Positions 59,233 through 64,000 of a stretch of 64,000 nucleotides of DNA are shown here, piece by piece; the stretch's first letter is position 1, and every line of letters begins with the position of its first letter. The translations under genes were made by a program, and so were the position numbers. Location of the stretch: the NCBI GenBank assembly GCA_026413225.1, contig CM048591.1:41706803-41770802 (forward strand), given 5' to 3'. Origin of the DNA: Otis tarda. Taxonomy: Eukaryota; Chordata; Aves; Otidiformes; Otididae. The notes below the pieces were generated by a model. It had not been told where the DNA came from. It saw only the letters and a program-made list of their open reading frames with translations, and made no database searches.

Positions 59233-61349
59233 TTGACATCCTTTTAAATTATTAAAGGCTAGAGATGTTCATTAAGAAAGAGATTAGAAGACATAGCAGA
59301 TATTGGTAATTATTTAAGACCAAGAATGGGACATATGATGCATTTTAACTGAGGCTTTAGTGGATTTTTAAATTAAATGAGAGGTTTAGTGACAAACAGA
59401 TTGGAGTTAATCAATTGAATAAAGCTATAGGGAGACTGTGTAAGTGAGTTTGGATTTGAAGGGTTTTACAAGTAATCACACTTTGAGAGCCACATCTGTT
59501 TCATATTTATTTAATAATAGACTTGATGACTAGCTAATGGTGCAAAACTTCTAATGCTGCCTAAAAGTGGTGCTAGCAATAAGGCATTGTGAAAGCGCTA
59601 TAATTCTTCAGCATAACAAACCAGACACTTGTGATAATGAGAATAATTTTTTAATAAGAAGTATTATTCAAAACTTGTGATGAATTTGGTGCAGAACACA
59701 TCTTCTGAGAGTTTATTTGACAATAACAACTAATTATTTGAATCTGACTTAGTTTCCTGAATTCTTAACTCTTCTGCATTATCTATAACATAAGAAGATA
59801 CAGTTGATATCTTTTGTCAATTTGAGTTAGCCAGACCTGCTGGTCAAGAGAGTCAGTGGCAAGCAGTAGGATCATTTACCTTCTAATCTAGTTCACTTTT
59901 GTCACATTTGGTAAAAAATAGATGTTTCCTTTCTATAGCAGGTTAAGTGTTCTTGTAAAATACGTTAGTCACAAATAAATGGCTTGCTAGGTTCTAGTTT
60001 AGTGCAATATTCTTTATAAGATTTGCTTTTATTTGTGAAGCTGTATAAAAAGCTTAAAACATTAAAGAAAACAATTATTTCTTTGTGAAATTTTACAGGG
60101 AGGAGTTAGAGTCCTTTTTATCAAATGATTGTGGCAACGTTCAGGCTCTGCTATGTTGGGCATATGGTATCAGCTGTGGTTTGACTGAATGAGCGTCACT
60201 ATTAGATCCAACTTAATAAATGTTCATACAGCAGATCTGCATTTTTCTTCAGTACATATTTTCAAATTCTTTTTGAATTTTTTCCCCAATTTAATTATTA
60301 TTGTTAATTTAAATATGCATATAAATTAAACTCAGAGATACAGGGCAAAGAAATCCTTTAAAAGATAAAGTATAACAGTTCTATTAAATATTATTATATT
60401 TTACTCAGTTCCCCAAAAAATAAAAAATAATTTTATTTAGTTTTGATAACACGAATAGCAAAAAAAAAAAGAGAAAAAACCAAACACAAGCAGTAACGGT
60501 TCTGAAGCAAAAATAGGTCTCAAAACTGGAATCTCCTTCTACCCTGGCAGTTGGTCTCTCAAGTTGGAGTGGAGCTTGTTGGCAGAAAATGGTAAAGATC
60601 CTGATACATTAGTGGATGAAAAATGGAAGTCTGTATTTCACAGGGATTAGAAGTACTTGATACAATATTTAATCTAACTTTTATTGGAAACACAGCAATG
60701 TCAGCATTACAAAGAGCTGACAGTCTGTAAATAAAGAAGTACTTGGTATTTAAAACTGTTGGAATTCTTGTTTGACAAATCACTGAAGAACTAGAGCACT
60801 TTTATGTAACACTTATTAATTGATGGCAGAAAAAAAAAAGCTACTTGTGGATTTTGGAAACAGCTAAGTCATACTGATTGCAGAGTAAAATACATGTCTA
60901 AAAGCAGAAATCCAAAACTAGTCCAAATTGATGCTAAATACTTTGTCCTCACCCTCCTCTACATGTGCAAAATAATGGTAAGGAAAATACTAAAACAGAG
61001 TCATGAACAAGAAATTATTTTTAGAGGAAGGATAGGTTTTGCCAGTGACATTACTAGGAGCAACTGAGGAGAATAAGATTTCTTGGCTAATATTTAATAT
61101 GATGTCACAAGCAGCACTTCATTGCTGTGCCCCTGACTCTCCCTTGTTTGCCACCTTACAGATGTGGTAAGAAGCAACTCTCCATTTTGTCTGTAAGATG
61201 GACACACCTCAGCTAGATTCTGCCCATGCACGCACAAGTCTCAGTTCTGATTTGTCCTGCTTTGTTACAGCAGATTGATGGTCTGTCTTTCTTGTGAAAG
61301 AAAAAGTAAGCAACAGATGCATGATGACTTTTTTTTTTTTTCTCCCCAG
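59233..61349. other. Unique AT-rich non-coding sequence
   Basis: No gene or repeat family is recognised. It contains A- and T-runs (for example 60458-60478, 60828-60839) and nothing with a protein-like signature. Confidence 0.5.
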
Positions 61350-61391
61350 TAATACAGCACCTTTTCAGAAGGCGAGCTAACCTGAATTTAG
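61350..61391 (+). other. Candidate mini-exon, 42 nt
   Basis: A long T tract plus CTCCCCAG (acceptor ending 61349) is followed 42 bases later by TTTAG and GTAAGA, a strong donor. Only one frame is open: two bases finish a codon, then 13 codons (IQHLFRRRANLNL), then one base. Entry and exit phases match the candidate exons at 30179-30294 and 63768. The peptide is basic and unrecognised. It is short enough to arise by chance. Confidence 0.28.
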
Positions 61392-63767
61392 GTAAGACCC
61401 TATGCCATTTCTGGGAAGGTCAAAATTGAAGTAACATTTTTATCAGAGTAAGTTTTAATATATCCAAAATTTTACCCATAATCTATATTGATATCAAATG
61501 CAAGTCAAATTGGTCTTTATTCCTGTTCAACATATTACTGCTCTCTGGTCTTCATGTAAAGATAACAGCTGTACGTATTTGTCCCCGGTGTCATATCATG
61601 GAAATGCACTTGTAAATTACCTGATATTCATGATGCTCTGACACAAGTGCTAGGATTTCAGACTAGCTAGACAGTGCATAGCAAACACATAAATACACAC
61701 ACACATACATATGTACTGTACCTAAAATTTTTCATTTATTTTTTTTCTATGTGATTGTCAGTGTGTTCCTTTTGCATTCATGAAATATTATGGGCTCCCT
61801 CTGGTGGGACAAAACAATACCTTTATATTTTAGAATCATTGAAAGGTGTTGGGAGTCCATCTAGCCTAGTGGAAAAGAAGTGCTTGTTCTCCGTGTCTAA
61901 GGTTTGGAGTTCTAATCTGGATTTCTTACATAATTTTAATTTCTTCAGAGTTTGTGTCTCTATCTCAGGCATAATGTATCTTCAGTGCTTAATTCTCATC
62001 CCTTAAACATATTTTACTTACAAAATATTTTAATGAAAAGACTAAATAATCTGCACTAAAGCTGAAGGTTCAGGTTTCATGAAGACATGATAACGAAGAG
62101 GAGCAGTAAGTATCTCAACTGAATCACACAGATACAGTTGTGATAGATCACTAAAAATTTAAATAAATATGTCCTTTCTTTTTGACATATGCAGAATATC
62201 ATGCATTAAGTTATTTTGCATACTAAATCTAATTACTCTCACGAACTTGTTTGTCTATATCTGATAAGATGAACAATTGTTCAAAAGCAGGACTGTATCT
62301 TGGCTGTTACTGCTTTTTATGAACTAATATTTTTCCATCCATTTCTACAGTTTCTGTGGAATTATGGTGATCTCATCTCTGTGAGATGAATATTAAACTT
62401 CCTTGAGCCTTTCCTCCTTTATATGCAATTTCCTTAATGTGGCTATTTTTAGTACTTAGTACAATTATGAATTGATTAATTCTTCTAACTTTCCTAAAAT
62501 AGATCCAGAACTTGTAACAGTTCTGAACTATTTTATAGGTACAGGAAAGAAAAATTGTAAGATAAATGCTTTAGCTAAACAGAGATGGAAGTTAAACAAA
62601 TGAAACCATCAGAGTAGGCTAAGAGATTGAAATGATGTACATAAACAATAGGTGATTACATTAAATATGACTACATTATCCTGATTTTCAGACCTAGTTG
62701 TATCTTACTCAAGGTAAGGACTAACTCTTTTTACCAAAAGGGCTATCTTGGGAGATTATCTGGCAGATTACATTTTGTCTGATGTGACTGTAAGTTTCAT
62801 TTCATCTTTTCCACAAATTATATACATTTTTGTACTGTTGCATTGCTTTATTATTTCTTCTACACACATGAAGTTCCTTCACAAAACAGATTAGGACCAA
62901 AAAAAAAAAAAATTGCATTGAGCTGATAAGAAGATGAAATATATCTCTGTGTTTAGTTACGTTGCTAGAAGCAAATTTTCTATTACGGACCCCCAAATGA
63001 TGTTGAAAAATGCCCCAGAACTCCAGTGCAAACAAAGTGCAGAAATAATTTCTGATAATGACCACAAGGACTTCAAACTGAGAAAAAAAAAAGAGGATAG
63101 GGCAAAACTTTTAATTTGTTCGCCTGTCTTAGAAAGAGCTGACTGAAAGATGTCACTAAGCTTAGTGTGTCACTGTGATCAGGCGCATGGTTTTGTTGTT
63201 CTGAGTGTAAACTGATAAAGCTTTACAAGATGAATCATAGCTGACACTAAGCTGACCCCAAATACATTTAAGAAGCCGATGAAGAAGAGCAGAGCCTTCC
63301 GCTGAACTGTTGTCTTTTAGGAAGACAGGAGTGTTTCAAATCCATATTCCTGAAACTGCCATTTCATTGTCGATAAGTGCTGCAGAAGAGCAGTAACCTC
63401 TGCATGTATAGAGAGATGGGGAAACTTTTAATGAATGGGCCTGGATACAATACACTCTTCTTTTCTCTTGTTAATGGCAGTGGATGGCTATAGTCTTTGT
63501 CCTTACAGTTTGCCACATTTTTCTGAAGTTCTAATTGTAGAATGGAGAAGATAAATTGTACTCTTAACTCTGTTTCAAATGGAGAAAATGCCTGGGATAT
63601 AGGAAACATTTCCAAAACTCCAGAAGTTGTTCTTATCATCATGTCATCCTGTATTTACATAATAATATATCATTATAGTGAGCGAAACATGGGGATTATT
63701 TCATACATTTAAGTATGATGATTAAAATGCTGATGCTCACATTCTAATTTTTTTTTTTTATTTACAG
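61392..63767. other. Candidate intron / unique sequence
   Basis: A 2.4 kb AT-rich stretch, an intron if the flanking mini-exons are real. A faint 'AGTCCATCTAGCCTAG' near 61855 could be an old CR1 tail but is too short to call. A CA/TA-rich run lies around 61694-61712. Confidence 0.4.
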
Positions 63768-63835
63768 AATACATTCGTCTCAGTTTTCCATGTGAGGATT
63801 GTGATGATGATGATGATGATGAAGTTTATGCTTAG
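63768..63835 (+). other. Candidate terminal coding exon with acidic tail
   Basis: After a strong acceptor (poly-T then ATTTACAG ending 63767), two bases complete a codon and 21 codons follow to a TAG at 63833-63835: YIRLSFPCEDC, six Asp, then EVYA. The Asp run comes from a (GAT)6 repeat. It is in phase with the exon ending at 61391. AATAAA at 63883-63888 could end the transcript, and a GTAAGT at about 63870 could be a further donor. No known C-terminus of this kind comes to mind. The unusual pairing of strong splice signals with a short repeat-coded tail makes it worth testing, but it could be chance. Confidence 0.28.
63803..63820. repeat. GAT trinucleotide repeat
   Basis: Six perfect GAT units; in the candidate frame they would encode six aspartates. 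Length may vary between individuals. Confidence 0.9.
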
Positions 63836-64000
63836 TTTAGAATAGGAGAAATAAGTTACAATCTGAGAAGTAAGTACATGAAAATAAAAATAGTGGTCAT
63901 ATTTAGACTTTTTTTTTTTTCCATGTTTTTTGATATGAACATAGTCCTGGGTACCTATGCAGAAATAGCCTGCATTTGACTACAGGCAGGGGGAACCATT
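63836..64000. other. Unassigned end of window
   Basis: Candidate 3'UTR with AATAAA at 63883-63888 and a T-run at 63909-63920. Nothing else is recognised; the window ends here. Confidence 0.4.

Noticed and set aside
61840-61875. Possible old CR1 tail (AGTCCATCTAGCCTAG)
   Set aside because: Only about 20 bases agree with the family and the flanks do not continue the match.
1-64000. CRISPR arrays, operons, tRNA or rRNA genes, replication origins
   Set aside because: No spaced direct-repeat arrays, ribosome-binding-site gene strings or tRNA box motifs were seen; the repeat content is avian nuclear.

Overview
This is vertebrate, almost certainly avian, nuclear DNA: AT-rich, mostly non-coding, and carrying CR1 retrotransposons whose 3' ends finish in the ATTCTATG-type short repeat typical of bird CR1. 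Two LTR sequences resemble avian ERVL-type LTRs. The species cannot be named from sequence alone. Three CR1 copies that look young (about 1.5 percent mismatch between two of them by hand count) suggest a lineage with recent CR1 activity. I see no confident, complete host protein-coding gene, no tRNA or rRNA gene, no CRISPR and nothing prokaryotic.

Layout. 1-9.5 kb is mostly unique sequence with an ancient CR1 tail (about 670-755), a minus-strand CR1 3' end (2351-2738), two short perfect hairpins (3911-3938, 6319-6342) and a GC-rich patch (6990-7335). An old, decayed CR1 spans 9564-11410. A roughly 1.2 kb minus-strand solo LTR lies at about 14475-15655. From 15.7 to 30 kb is unique AT-rich DNA with a possible two-exon transcript (20386-20636, 21767-about 22115), a young CR1 tail (27136-27340) and another ancient CR1 tail (28865-28945). 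At 30.2-30.8 kb a candidate exon lies beside a 135-codon open frame with a good start context. From 31 to 45 kb is unique sequence apart from a few weak minus-strand open frames.

A young 5'-truncated CR1 occupies 44994-45932. A decayed LTR (about 51470-52075) is followed by an ancient minus-strand amniote CR1/L3-type relic (about 52180-53010). The most structured locus is 54870-59232: an old CR1 carrying endonuclease and reverse-transcriptase remnants, split by a young CR1 (56380-57874) that still holds a 465-codon reverse-transcriptase frame. The last 5 kb is unique sequence with two candidate small exons (61350-61391, 63768-63835) in compatible phase, the last ending in an acidic tail and a stop.

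How it fits together: retrotransposon layers of at least three ages (ancient amniote CR1, older avian CR1 and ERV LTRs, young avian CR1) lie in a gene desert or the long introns of an unrecognised gene. The best-supported unusual features are the CR1-in-CR1 nesting, the altered catalytic motif of the young insertion (FTDD instead of FADD), and insertion sites that resemble the CR1 terminal repeat. The candidate exons are hypotheses and need transcript evidence.
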